Below are positions 46,394 to 57,893 of a stretch of 64,000 nt of DNA, one piece after another. The DNA comes from Rhynchospora pubera (lineage: Eukaryota; Streptophyta; Magnoliopsida; Poales; Cyperaceae). The stretch is taken from NCBI GenBank assembly GCA_028095005.1, contig CM051459.1, positions 197,881,902-197,945,901 on the forward strand, written 5' to 3'. The translations under genes and the position numbers were made by a program. How positions within the stretch are numbered: position 1 is the first letter of the stretch; each line of letters starts with the position of its first letter. The notes beneath the pieces were generated by a model, which did not search any database, had not been told where the DNA came from, and was given only the letters and a program-made list of their open reading frames with translations.

Positions 46394-46639
46394 CCAGCGC
46401 TCCAGACAGAAGTTTAATTCACTCTTCCATCGGAGATCTAATCCAGTCCATTCATCAATTAATCGGACATAATCTAGACCATTTATCTAATAATCAATGG
46501 TGCAGATTGTTCAGACCAAGGTTGTATCCTGAGATGTTACATCTTTCCATTGGTGCTTTTAATATAGTAGAGATAGAGATATAGAGAGAGAGAGAGAGTT
46601 TTGCTATGGTTAGTTGCGAGACAAAAGGACAGGGTTATT

Positions 46640-46824
46640 TTTTTCTTAAATTTAAAAAATTGAATTTCTAAAATTAATATATCATTTAAATTAATGAAAA
46701 GGGTAAATAGTAATTTTAAAGATGATTTGAGGGATATATAGCTAATAATTAAGAATATGAGGGTATATGACTAATTGAAGAAATTTTGAGGGGCATATTC
46801 TTAATTTTACCTTTTAAAAATGGA
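46640..46824. repeat. solo terminal repeat related to the 54793-55973 element
   Basis: Shares AAAAGGGTAAATAG, GATGATTTGAG[G/T]GATATAT, GGGTATATGACTAATT and a TTTTACCTTTT end with the right TIR of that element. Only one end is present. Confidence 0.65.
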
Positions 46825-46911
46825 AATTGTACTTAATGGGCTGTCCATTAGTCAACCGTATACTTATCATTTTGTTCAAGGCTTCAAGCTCGTCTTTAGA
46901 TAATGTATTTT

Positions 46912-47726
46912 GGTGGCGTTTGTTTGCGTAGTAAGGAGTTGCATAACTTAAGGATGCTTAAGTGTTTATGTAGTGTTATGTAATAGATGTTTGGTTGTGT
47001 AGTAAGGATGACTAACTTAATGCATGCATATATTCATGTCAAAAGACTAAAATGCCCTTAAATTTGAATTAGTATTATGTATTATATGTTGTGACCTAAT
47101 TATTGTTAATTATTAATTATTATAAAAATTAATTATTATTATTAATTAATATTACTTGTTAAATATTATTCATTATAATAATTAATCTTTGTTATTAATT
47201 ATGATTTTTTAATAATTATTGTTACTTATTAAGTATTATTATTTATTAATTAATATTAATTAATTTTTAATTTTAATTATTATAGAAATTAATTATTAAT
47301 GATAATAAGAAATAATTTTATTATTATGAAATATTATTAATTATTTTTAATTAAATATTATAAATATTATTAATTATTTAATAATAAATCAATATTGTTT
47401 ATTAATTATTATTATTACTTGTTATATATTATTATTTATTAATTATAATAATTAATATTTATTACTAATTATGATTTTTTAATAGTTATTATTACTTATT
47501 AAATATTATTATTTATTAATTATTATAGATTATTAAATATAATTATTAATTATTTCTAAGGGGTATTGTTGGAAAAAAAATTAAAGGGGACCGATGCATA
47601 ACTTATGCAACCTATTTAGGTTGCATAACTTATGTACCCTTAAGACATCTTATGTAAGAGATATTTGGTGACTTAAGGATACATAACTTAAGTTATGCAC
47701 TTTTAAGTCACAAACAAACGCTCCCT
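46912..47726. mobile_element. ~815-bp foldback element, termini GGNRGCGTTTGTTTG
   Basis: Left GGTGGCGTTTGTTTG and right (reversed) GGGAGCGTTTGTTTG. Repeated TGCATAACTTA[A/T]G motifs lie near both ends. The interior 47080-47560 is almost pure AATTATT-type low complexity. hAT-like by its ends; no 8-bp duplication seen. Confidence 0.65.
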
Positions 47727-48436
47727 TTATGTGTGCGCCGCGCCCAAGGAGAAATTGATCCACTCGACAATCAGCTATAACGGTCATTAATTTGTTGTGG
47801 TGATGGCATTAGAAAGATTAAGTACTTGTTTTCATACGTCTTGTCAATGAAAAAATATATATATGATCCCATAATCTCAATTATCGTTTCAGTGTTTGAA
47901 CGCATAGGACTTGGATTGCGTTAATTATTAATTTTGATTATATGCATGTGTCATATTTTTGGGGACTACCTAATATGTACCACCGCGCATATAGTGATGT
48001 CAAGGTTGCAACCCCTACATGGTGTGTAGGTTTGTTTCCTTTAGGGCTGTTCAACTAAAATTTTCCAAGATAGAATAGATACCTTGATTCCTTTTTTTCC
48101 CTCTTTGGCTTGTGGGGTCATTAAAAATTGCTAAACAAAAGCAAAGAGGGTTCTGAAGAGTATCATAAGCCCACTTAGAACCACTACACCTACCATTAAT
48201 GGAGACCATATTGTAATTGTGTTTTAGGTCGTTATTCCACTTAAAATATCTTCTAGTGATACGCCGACGTATGCTTACATTTTAGAATATGAATAAAAAT
48301 ATATAATTATAAATAAGACTGCATATATGCGTATCAGATTGCCCGAATCATCCAAAGGATTGCATGAAATGACTAAAAGGAGGCCATGATTGACCCCGGT
48401 TCCAAGAGGGGCGAAGAACCTTCTTCATAATTGGCT
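47727..48436. other. intergenic, no gene recognised
   Basis: No ORF or repeat supported. Confidence 0.4.
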
Positions 48437-48850
48437 AACATGCACCGTATATTAGCTTTACTAGATTTGCACTGTGATTTGTGATGTTACTTATTTTAAA
48501 GTCGGCTGTCTAATATTTCATCAGTAATTAACAACTGGAGCCGCATATTTAGTGTTCTATAAAAAAAAAAACATAGTATGTCTAAACATAGCACGATATG
48601 ACACGGCACGGCACTATCCATTCTCTTTTCATTTGCCGTTAACATGCACTGTATATTAGCTTTACTAGATTTGCACTGTGATTTGTGATGTTACTTATTT
48701 TAAAGTCGGCTGTCTAATATTTCATCAGTAATTAACAACTGGAGCCGCATATTTAGTGTTCTATAAATTAAAAAAAAAAAACATAGTGTGTCTAAACATA
48801 GCACGATATGACACGGCACGGCACTATCCATTCTCTTTTCATTTGCCGTT
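48437..48850. repeat. tandem duplication of a ~204/210-bp segment
   Basis: 48437-48640 and 48641-48850 are near-identical direct copies (from AACATGCAC[C/T]GTATATTAGC to TTTCATTTGCCGTT). They differ mainly in the length of an A run. Confidence 0.92.
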
Positions 48851-49430
48851 AGCGGATCAAATTTAGGTCAGTGATAGCGTGTTAGACTATTCTCCGCATG
48901 TAGGACATGTGTCTGTTTATTTTTTTTTCAGTACATAATGCCTTAGATGGTGCGATACCAAAAATTCAAAGGAGCCCGAGAAGATTATTCACATTACTTT
49001 AGTATGCATTATGTTGACTTTATTATATAGTCATTTTTATTTCTTTTATTATTTGATTTTTTTAGCTCTATTATATCCTTTATTATGCAAAAAATATATA
49101 TACACATTTCAATAATCAATAGTATGATCATTTTAACAATAATTCATGCCAATAGTCTATTGGTCTATTATTCATTAGACAAAGCGAGTTATTATAGAGG
49201 TTAAGCAATCTAAACAAGTGAAAGGTGGAGTGAGTAGAGGTATAGGCTTTCGGCTATATATGCATGTTCACTTCAACTGTCACAAGTGAATGTTTAGTAA
49301 AGTCCCTAATTAATTTGTCCCGCCTCTAGAGTTGATATACAGTTGATGTGCCAAAAGGAGGGTGTACTGATAATGAGTTATATATTAATTTAGTCTTTCT
49401 CCGATCATCTAATTAATTTTAGTGGCGCAA

Positions 49431-49434
<4 letters not shown>
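48851..49434. other. intergenic, no gene recognised
   Basis: AT-rich, nothing identifiable. Confidence 0.4.

Positions 49435-49499
<65 letters not shown>
49435..49499. repeat. (TA)n microsatellite, ~32 units
   Basis: Uninterrupted TA dinucleotides over about 65 bases, the longest such tract in the window. No MITE is inserted in it. Confidence 0.97.
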
Positions 49500-49501
<2 letters not shown>

Positions 49502-50831
49502 CTTCATTTCTCTTTTTTTTTCGCCCCCCTTAATTTGGCTATACGTTCTTTAGTTTGCAAGGTGGATTTCGGTAATTTCAGCTTGTCTGAAGGATTTAAA
49601 TGCATAAAATAGAAAGTTAGACATTGGGTCATTCTTAGTGTCTTATGTCATTCTTGGGTCATTCTAAGTTTGAAAATATTTGAATATTTTATCAGCAAAG
49701 AAATTTTCCTGTTCTTTGATCTGCACAATCGACTTATCATTATACATATAAAATGATAATAAATTATTATTCAAAATAAATGAATTATTATTAAATGTTA
49801 ACTGATGCAATTTTTACTAGTTATGTTATGTAAGTTATTACTTTTTACAAGGTCGATTTCAATAAGGGTCTAAATGTCTAATTGCTATAAAATAAAATAA
49901 AATTTGAGTATTATAAAATGTAATGGTCCACAATTGATTCATTATTCAAATGAATTATTGTTCAAATAAAAGCGAGTTATTATGTACGTAATTAACTAAT
50001 GTCATGACTGTTCTGTTAGTGTATATACTTTTCCTAATTGGAACCGTATATAAACCGTTTGCAGCGACACCAGCACAACAGGAAGTATCCATGGAACAGG
50101 GATACAGAGGTGTTTCCAATGCGGCACCACACATTGTCTCTCCGGCACATCTGGCGAACGCTTGCAGGCCGGCACCCGACCACATGCAAAGCAGTGGAGC
50201 TTTTGCCCAATTTTCTTGGGCAAAGGGTGGCTGAAGCCATTTTCTTACCTGATGTGCAGCTAATGAGATATTGCATAAAATGAGAAAAGATATGAACTAA
50301 CTGAGGCGGTGACAAACCTTTTTGAGTTTAGATCTTTCATGATAAACAAGTACTGATGTACTTGTCTTTCTTCTGAGCATTTTATGGTCGATATAATTTA
50401 TGTCTTTTTCATATCCTAATTAATTGACTCATAACTGCTCTCATTCAAATTGATGACTTTAACAGAATTTATGAAACGAGGATTGATTACTTCTATAGAT
50501 AGATGCCAGTGCCTCTGGGCTGGATACATTTCGGTATCTGTCGCGTGTCACTAATTCCCGTAATTATGTAATACAGGTAATCCAATCTAGGATATTCTGT
50601 GGATTTTCTTTATGCCTTTACGTACGCACCTTGGTCTCCAATACTAAACGATGGCATTAATTGACTGTGTGGGTTTGCATTGAGTTCTCTGCAGACGCTT
50701 ATGTAGTCACAATTTATTATAACATAAAAGAACGTAATAAATCTCATTAATCAGAATTTTTCATAATTTTACATGAGCTGTATAGATTTTATTCCATGCA
50801 AAAAATTCAGTCAATGCAAAATTTGTCTAGG
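49500..50831. other. intergenic with a GC-richer island at 50040-50240
   Basis: The island has overlapping ORFs on both strands and a CFQCGTT reading near 50110, but no consistent frame. A decayed zinc-finger exon was considered and not accepted. The rest is AT-rich. Confidence 0.35.
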
Positions 50832-51181
50832 CGTTTGGATCACCTAAGGATAAAATTAGGATTAGTTATTTGGAGTAAAAAATTTTATTCTTAGACGATC
50901 AAGAATAAATTTTTTTTAGAATCTAGAGTGTTACTCTTAAGTGATCCAACAACCGGATTAAATTTTAATTCCTAGAATATTTCGATCATTTTTTTAATCA
51001 TGATTAAAAAGTGGTCCCAACAACTTTTTAATCCACTTTAAGAATATGATTCAAACACCTTAGGAATATAAATTTAATTCGGATGTTGACCAAAAAACTT
51101 ATTCTCGATCGTTTAGGAATAATATTTTATACTCCGAATAACTAATCTTGATTTTATTCTTAAGCATTCCAATCTCACCCA
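50832..51181. mobile_element. ~350-bp foldback MITE
   Basis: The left arm GGCGTTTGGATCACCTAAG then ATTAGGATTAGTTATT[T/C]GGAG pairs with the reversed right arm GGGTGAGATTGGAATGCTTAAG then ATCAAGATTAGTTATTCGGAG. The central palindrome AAAAAGTTGTTGGGACCACTTTTTAA-like region near 51000 is also foldback. Confidence 0.65.
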
Positions 51182-53690
51182 TATATATTTACTTTGCTAA
51201 TGAAAAAGCATGGACAAAAACATAATTAATATACGTAATCTTCGTAGTCGACATGGCATTCGAAGTCAATAACTAAAATTAAATAGTAAAATACATATAC
51301 ATCCTTAAGTTCTTTAGTTGTAACTTGTAAGATGTAACATTTTTAAATTTATTGCCTTAAGGAAAGAGACATTTGTTAATTTGTACAATGCTGTCCTATT
51401 TCTTGTTATATAAAGATAATGAGATTTCGTTAATGTATTATCATTGTTACATAATTTGAAATATGTAATGAACTTTCTCGAATAATTAATGGTGCAACAT
51501 AAAATAAAAGCCAAATTGTATAACAACTCATAATTGAGTTATATATATATACTTAAAAAATATTAGTTATTTAATTAATTTAAAACTTGTATTAGATTAT
51601 TACAATATGTCTAATATGATAATTAATATTTAGAACAGCATAATTGGAAGGTTTCATTTTGTTCCAACTTCCAACTTGTACAAGCACTGTGTCACATACA
51701 AGAGCTCCACAGGCAATAGTTACTACGAAAAATATGAGCCGCAGAAGATCCTGACTACGTAATTACTTGCACAGAACCCGTTGCAATTATATGAGTGGGT
51801 CCGAACCTATAATAGGAGCATAATTTCCACCCTACTAAACAAGCGCATCTATCAAGTTCTAATCACTGGATTTAGTTCACATTCTGGTTCTAATCCCATG
51901 TAATGATCCTTTGAAAAGGACAGTCAATCGAATGCAATATATTCTAAAATTTTTCTTCATGATTTTACTAGCTAAAATATTAGTTTATCTCTATCCTATC
52001 AAAATCCCTATCATAAAATAGCTAATTGAGCCTTTCAAAACTCCAACAAATAATTCCGTATTTTTATAACTAACGAATCGGATACTTGTTTTCACAAGAA
52101 AAACGCTTGTCGATTATAGGCTTCTTCGAAAGAAAGTTTGTATTTTAATAATCATGAGATCTAGGAAGTAATCAATACCATAAAAAGAAATTTGGTACAC
52201 CTGACCAGTTTTCATAGTTGGAATATCTGTTGACAATGGGATTCATATTTTAATTTTGAACACTTTTAAAATATTTTCCCCTTCCGATATGCTACACTAT
52301 AAATGTGACCTATAATTAATATTTTCATAAATAGTATGCATATAAGGAGTGATAAAATTAAATGCTTATTTTACTATTAACCGAAAGATTTAATTTTGCA
52401 AGGATTCAGATTTAATCTTCTTTAATGAAATTTGATACACAATAATTTTATAAGACCAACAACATGTCTATAACTTTTAATTTATTATTTACTTAATTAA
52501 TGACATTATATCATTGTCAAGTTTGTTAATAATTCCGCATCTTATGTTTTATCTAATCAGGTAAAATAATCAGTTACCTGAGGGATACATCGAGCAAACT
52601 TTTTACTGACATTTTTAATTATTGAATTTGTAGCAATAAATCAAGTTTCATTACTATTTGTAATGATTATATTGCAAGTTAGATTATAAGATATTATTTA
52701 ATTTTATAAAATTTATTGCATAGGAATTTAAAGTAATAGTTGAAGAGGTCAAATAACAATGATTGCACCTATCACTCCCGAATAACAATTAGGCATGAAT
52801 TACATTTGATTTTCAAATATATTTAATTTTTAAATTAAATGATTGTTACGACTATTTTTAATATATCTAATAACAAAAAAAGAGAAAATTATTTTTTAAT
52901 TATAGAAAAAATAAAAATGTTTTTTTACTTATAAAAAAAACGAGGTTACGATTTTTAATTAATACCATAGATGAACACCCTTTCATTTGCCGATAACTCA
53001 TTTTCTGAATAAAATTTTTACTATTGACCATCGTTGACGTTATAGTATTACGATGAATCAAACGAAAGTGAAACCTTCAATGCAGAATTTAAACCGACAA
53101 GAAAAAATAAACACATAAGAAGCACTCAATTCCTCTTCATGAAATAAAAGTTTTAAACTTTATGTGCACAAAACTTTAATAACTTTTAATTTTATCTTTC
53201 AAAAATAATAAAAAAAGGAATACAAATTTCAATTGATGGAACTTAAAAGGCGGAAAGTTGTTGGCCTTTATGCCCATTCAAAGAACAAAAAGGCATATTA
53301 CATGATAGACTAATAGAGTGGTCAGAAGTCTTGTTAATATATTTTTTTTGGCAATAACTCAAACCTTAAGGGCTTGATCCTATTTTTCTTTAAAAAAAAA
53401 ATTAAAAATAACAGACGATATAACCTAACCTTTTTTTTTAATAAACAACAGAACCCAATTGTTACATGTGAAAATGTTGAAAAAGAAAATACTGCTTTTC
53501 AATTTAAAATGACGGACAAGAACAGTATATAACAATTAACGGATGTAAATCGGGAGTGATAGATGCAATTTTCAAATTTGCCATACGTATTATTCCAATT
53601 CAATAATAAAAAGCGCACTCAGACCAAAAAAGAAAAAAATACTACGATGTTCTTTCTATCATCTTCTCTGTCTCATTTATATATAATAAA
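51182..53690. other. 2.5 kb AT-rich intergenic sequence
   Basis: No ORF above 70 codons with any recognisable feature, no RNA gene and no defined repeat seen. Confidence 0.45.
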
Positions 53691-54265
53691 TTGAACATTT
53701 ATACTTAATAGAATGAGCATTTATATTTAATAAACTAAACACTTATACCTACTAAATTGAAAAATGAAAATATGCTTCTGGCCTCTTATTTCACGGTTCC
53801 AACAAGACTAGATTAAGAATCAAAAAAATTTTAGTTGAACTGACCAGTTCTTGATCTCTTTTAATTTTTCCATACATTGTTGTCCGGTTCATGACCCTTT
53901 CTTTTTTCTTACGTGCTGAACAATATTTTGGTACACTAAACATTTATAATTAGAAAATTGAACATTTATGCTTACAACATTTAATAAATTAAACAATTGA
54001 ACATTTGTTCTTATAACATTTTAATAAACTGAATATTTATACTTAGAAAACTGAACATTTATGCTTATAACATTTAATAAACTGAACATTTATGTTTATA
54101 ACATTGTAATAAAATGAACATTTATACGAACGATACTGAAAATTTATGCGCCGGATCTGATGACGCGAAAAAAGAAGAGGTGTGCATCGTTGGGTGGATG
54201 CGCTATAATGAAAGTGGGATGACACGAGATGATATTATTGAGGATGACCGTAAGTAATTAATTTC
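53691..54265. repeat. GAACATTTATACTTA-repeat element, second copy
   Basis: Same interior as 12180-12620: a GTCCGGTTCATGACCC[T]TT block, then about ten AACTGAACATTTAT[A/G]CTTA units, then a GC-richer tail (ATGACGCGAAAAAAG, TGGATGCGCTATAATG) ending near AATTAATTTCC. It supports a dispersed family rather than a local expansion. Confidence 0.6.
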
Positions 54266-54756
54266 CAATAAAAATATGCTGCTTAATTTACTAGCGATAC
54301 AAATAGATATGTTATTCAATTTGTTTCTTTATTAGACCAAAAACCAAAGTATATATTGTTGCTTCGTCTCACGATTGATATCCAACCACAAATCAAATCG
54401 ATCGAACGACAAAAACATGTGATTACCTGCTAGATCTAGCGTGTTAACACATCTTGGATCCATGGGTTTATAACTTATAAGTACTAGTATAAGATGCCCT
54501 CATATGTGGGCAAATAAAGAAACATAATAATGTTAGGTAATAAAAATATGTTGCTTTATCTATCAATGATATAAATAGATATGTTATTCAATTATTTTAT
54601 TATTAGACGAAATATTAAAATATATTGTTGCTTCGTCTGACGATTGATATCCATCTATAGATCAAATCGATCGAGCAGTAGAAACACTGGTTACCTACTA
54701 GATCTAACGTGTTAACATCTCTTAGATTCATGCGTTTATAAGTAGTAGAGATTATG
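54266..54756. other. intergenic with a partial duplication
   Basis: A ~150-bp stretch (near 54270-54500) is repeated in diverged form at about 54540-54750 (GCTTCGTCT[C/G]ACGATTGATATCCA, GATCTA[G/A]CGTGTTAACA). No gene. Confidence 0.6.
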
Positions 54757-54826
54757 AAGATTGGGAGGGCATACTTCTTAGTATCATTTTTTAAAGGCAA
54801 AATCAGCCGTATGCCCTCCCAATCTT
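54757..54826. repeat. perfect 18-bp hairpin at a TIR boundary
   Basis: AAGATTGGGAGGGCATAC at 54757-54774 and its exact reverse complement at 54809-54826, spanning the left terminus at 54793. Confidence 0.85.
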
Positions 54827-55973
54827 GTCTAATTAGTCATATACCCTTCTATTCTTTAATATTAGCCATATATCTCTCGAATCATCACTACTGTTGCTAT
54901 TTACCCTTTTGACTAGTTTAAATGATATAATAATTCTGAAAATTCAATTTACAACATTTAAGACTAAAATACCCCTGACCTTTGCTCTCACTCCCTTTCC
55001 TTTTCTCGCCAGAGAGATTCATTGGTTCTTGAAAAAGAAATAAACAAATAGGAGGCTAATAAGGATATATTTCTTAAATAAGCAAATAAAAAAATACTTA
55101 GCATTCGTATCTTTTGTATCTTATTATGTACGTTGAGCACCATAGAAATTTTACTAATTTAGTTGACCGATACTTTTTGAGAGCAACAAAATACGAACGC
55201 ACAGACTTATTTCATTCTTAGAATACAACATTGTCATAAAAAAAGCTCTTATAACTAGTTGAGGCAGAGGTGAGTTTAACTGAACTTGTCTCTGTGATGC
55301 TAAAATGATGGGGCCTTAGCAGATAACGATTAAAATTTGTCTCAATTTTGATAAAAAATTCCAGGACTTTGGTCTGGTAAACTGATTCTTTGAAGGTTTG
55401 ATTAAAATTTTGGTGATTTACCAAGGGACGTGACTAGTAAGGCAAAGGATCAGAAATAACAGTAAAACATGTTTTTGTTTCTCATATAGATATTATACGC
55501 TGATACACTTGTAGCAAAAATTAAGTCATTGTATTCAATCTGAATCATCTTTCAATAGTCAAAATACAACACAATTGGCAAAATTACTATGTTGTTCAAC
55601 ACTATAAAATTCAACATTTGTATTCAAGTTGATTCTTTTTCGTTCATACAGCTTAGCAAATCAGAATCTAGTAGATGCTTTTCTAACTATTGATTTGGAT
55701 TTTATTTCTTTCCATATCGTATTTTGTAATTTACCATATCTGATACGGAAGGTGAATCGATCAAAAGGAAAAGGAGGAAGAGCAAAGTCCAGGGATATTT
55801 TAATCTTAAATGTTGTAAATTGATTTTTCAGAATTATTATATCATTTAAACTAGTCAAAAGGGTAAATAGCAACAGTAATGATGATTTGAGTGATATATG
55901 GCTAATATTAAAGAATAGAAGGGTATATGACTAATTAGAGAAGATTTGGAGGGCATACCGCTGATTTTGCCTT
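54793..55973. mobile_element. 1.18-kb element with ~220-bp terminal inverted repeats
   Basis: The left arm 54793-55015 (AAAGGCAAAATCAGCCGTATG ...) pairs with 55750-55973 with few mismatches, through blocks such as ATTAGTCATATACCCTTC and TTGACTAGTTTAAATGATAT. The interior has no coding sequence. Long TIRs suggest a non-autonomous Mutator-like element, but no 9-bp duplication was found. Confidence 0.78.
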
Positions 55974-57893
55974 TTTTAAATTATTTAATTTCAGAGCGAG
56001 CTTTCAAAATCCGGTCTTAATTACAACTTGCCTTTTGTGTCCTCATTTGCGTCAAAAAGGTAATGGTTAGGATCAGACCTTCACTTTTTGATATTATAAA
56101 ATTTATTAATTATCATTTTAAAAGTTTAACTTAGAATTATCGTTTATTAAAAAAATTGGGGCAAATATATGTATCTAATTCTCATAAAAAAAGAATGATG
56201 GTTTTTTTTTTTTAAACATAAGACCAGAAAAAAGAATGATTACAATTACCGAACTAAAAATAACCATCAGAAAAGAAATTGATTAGTATGTATTTACCCA
56301 GGAAAGCGGGGTTAGCCTCATGTGCAAAGGGAGAGTTGGAGGTAGGAGTGATTCCCCACAAACAAACTAGGGCTACCAACTATTCCCTACAACCACATAA
56401 TTCATAATTGTAGAGGTTAATGTGTAAGAAAGCGCACATACACATCATTGTACGAAATCACTATTAATTTACATAAAGGATTTGTACCATATAATAAAGA
56501 TTATAGAATATTAGATTATAGTAGCAGCAAGCCATATTTCAGGGCATTACCCTTTCTTGCAGGACAGTCAACACTGCACCAAAGACCAGAAAAAAGCAAA
56601 AATTGCCCCCATTTCTCTCTTCATCCAAGCTTTGATGGGTCAGCCCAGATTGCACCCCAGAATTTGCAATTTGCTGACTTCATTGACATAACCTCTGAGC
56701 TCTTGAAACTTAACATTTAAGACTGCATGTATAATTACTTATAAATAACAATAACAACAATAATAATCATAGTAACCGTTATTTGTTAAGAGATGTATTA
56801 ATCCATACACATCAAATTAAATTGACTATTCTTAGAATCAAGAAAGGGGCAAAAAGTTATGCAAGGACAAACACTTTTATCATTCATATAGACAAAAAAC
56901 TGTATAATTAGAAAATTATAGGCCGGAAAATAAAAAACAAGTAGATAGTCTCAGGGTAGGAAAAAGTACCTTTTTAATCAAATTTAATTGACATTTGAAT
57001 GAAATGAAAAAGAGCATAATGAGTACATGACGTTATATATGCAATAAAATGTTGTATAAATTCCCTTTGTATGGACTAAAGCATTTAATTGCTACAATAC
57101 AAACAACATTTATGATATATGCAGCAAGTATTTCTGTATTTATTCTAGAAACTTCAATGCTGAATGCAACTTATTGAAGAAATTCTCGCTAAATATTCAA
57201 CAATCTCTTTACTTATACTTGCCTCATATGTTTTGATTCTTTTTATATACCTTCCCCATTATTAAGGTGCAAATTGGAGGTGCTTAACATTTGTATTTCC
57301 TCTGTCGAGTTCCAAGAATACCCCTTTCACCTTCCTCTATTATCAGTCTCCCTTCGTCTCCCCTCGCTTCTCCCACTCTCTCTCTACTATTGACCAAGGC
57401 ACCAAAATACAAAGTCCTTGTTGGGCCATTAAATCATACCTGAAAGAGAGACAGAGATATACTAGACGCAAAAATAAGAGCGAAGATACACGAGAACCCC
57501 TACAAGGAAACTATTAATTTATGAAAAGGAAAGAGAGGTAAACAAAGACAGAGCGAAAGAGCGAAAAACAACACTACCCTTCTGGCCTTCTCCCCTTCTC
57601 TCCCTTCTGTCTAACTAAAATCTCTTTGTATAGTGTTAGTGAGCGCTTAGTGCCTCTATTTCTTTTTGTCCCTTTCACCTCTCTTTTCGATACTCCTTTT
57701 CTCTCAGTCTTGATCCTTCTTAAAACTAAACCAAAGGCATGGCCAAAACCCTCTCCCTATCCCCTCTTCCCGGCTAAATGCCGCACAAGCGGTACAATCG
57801 AAACAATCTACATTTACCAACCCGTACCAGACCAAGAAGGCGAAGGCGCTGGAAACAAAACCATCCCATCAACTTCATTCTTTCCCTTTCGAC
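55974..57893. other. upstream region of the hAT-derived gene
   Basis: AT-rich to about 57290, then CT-rich leader-like sequence (57295-57395 and 57575-57780) that probably contains the promoter and 5' UTR. No TATA box assigned. The 90-codon ORF at 56448-56720 shows no domains. Confidence 0.45.

Larger units (their letters stand above)
43629..46573 (-). mobile_element. non-autonomous Helitron, ~2.95 kb
   Basis: The 3' end on the minus strand is ...GCTGCTAG|T: CTAG fits the CTRR consensus, with a perfect 6-bp-stem hairpin (GCCCAC/GTGGGC, 43640-43658) about 8 bases inside. The 5' end reads A|TCTCTACTATATTAAAAGC, a typical plant Helitron start (an alternative start is 46579). Flanking A and T fit AT target insertion without duplication. 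No Rep/helicase ORF is present. The GC-richer block at 45960-46200 could be a captured gene leader but was not identified. Confidence 0.72.

Noticed and set aside
50034..50240. Possible decayed GATA-type zinc finger (CFQCGTT and WRTLAG readings)
   Set aside because: The suggestive pieces lie in three different frames and need at least two frame changes; too weak without a search.
56448..56720. 90-codon ORF upstream of the hAT-derived gene
   Set aside because: No homology recognised, AT-rich composition, not supported as an exon.
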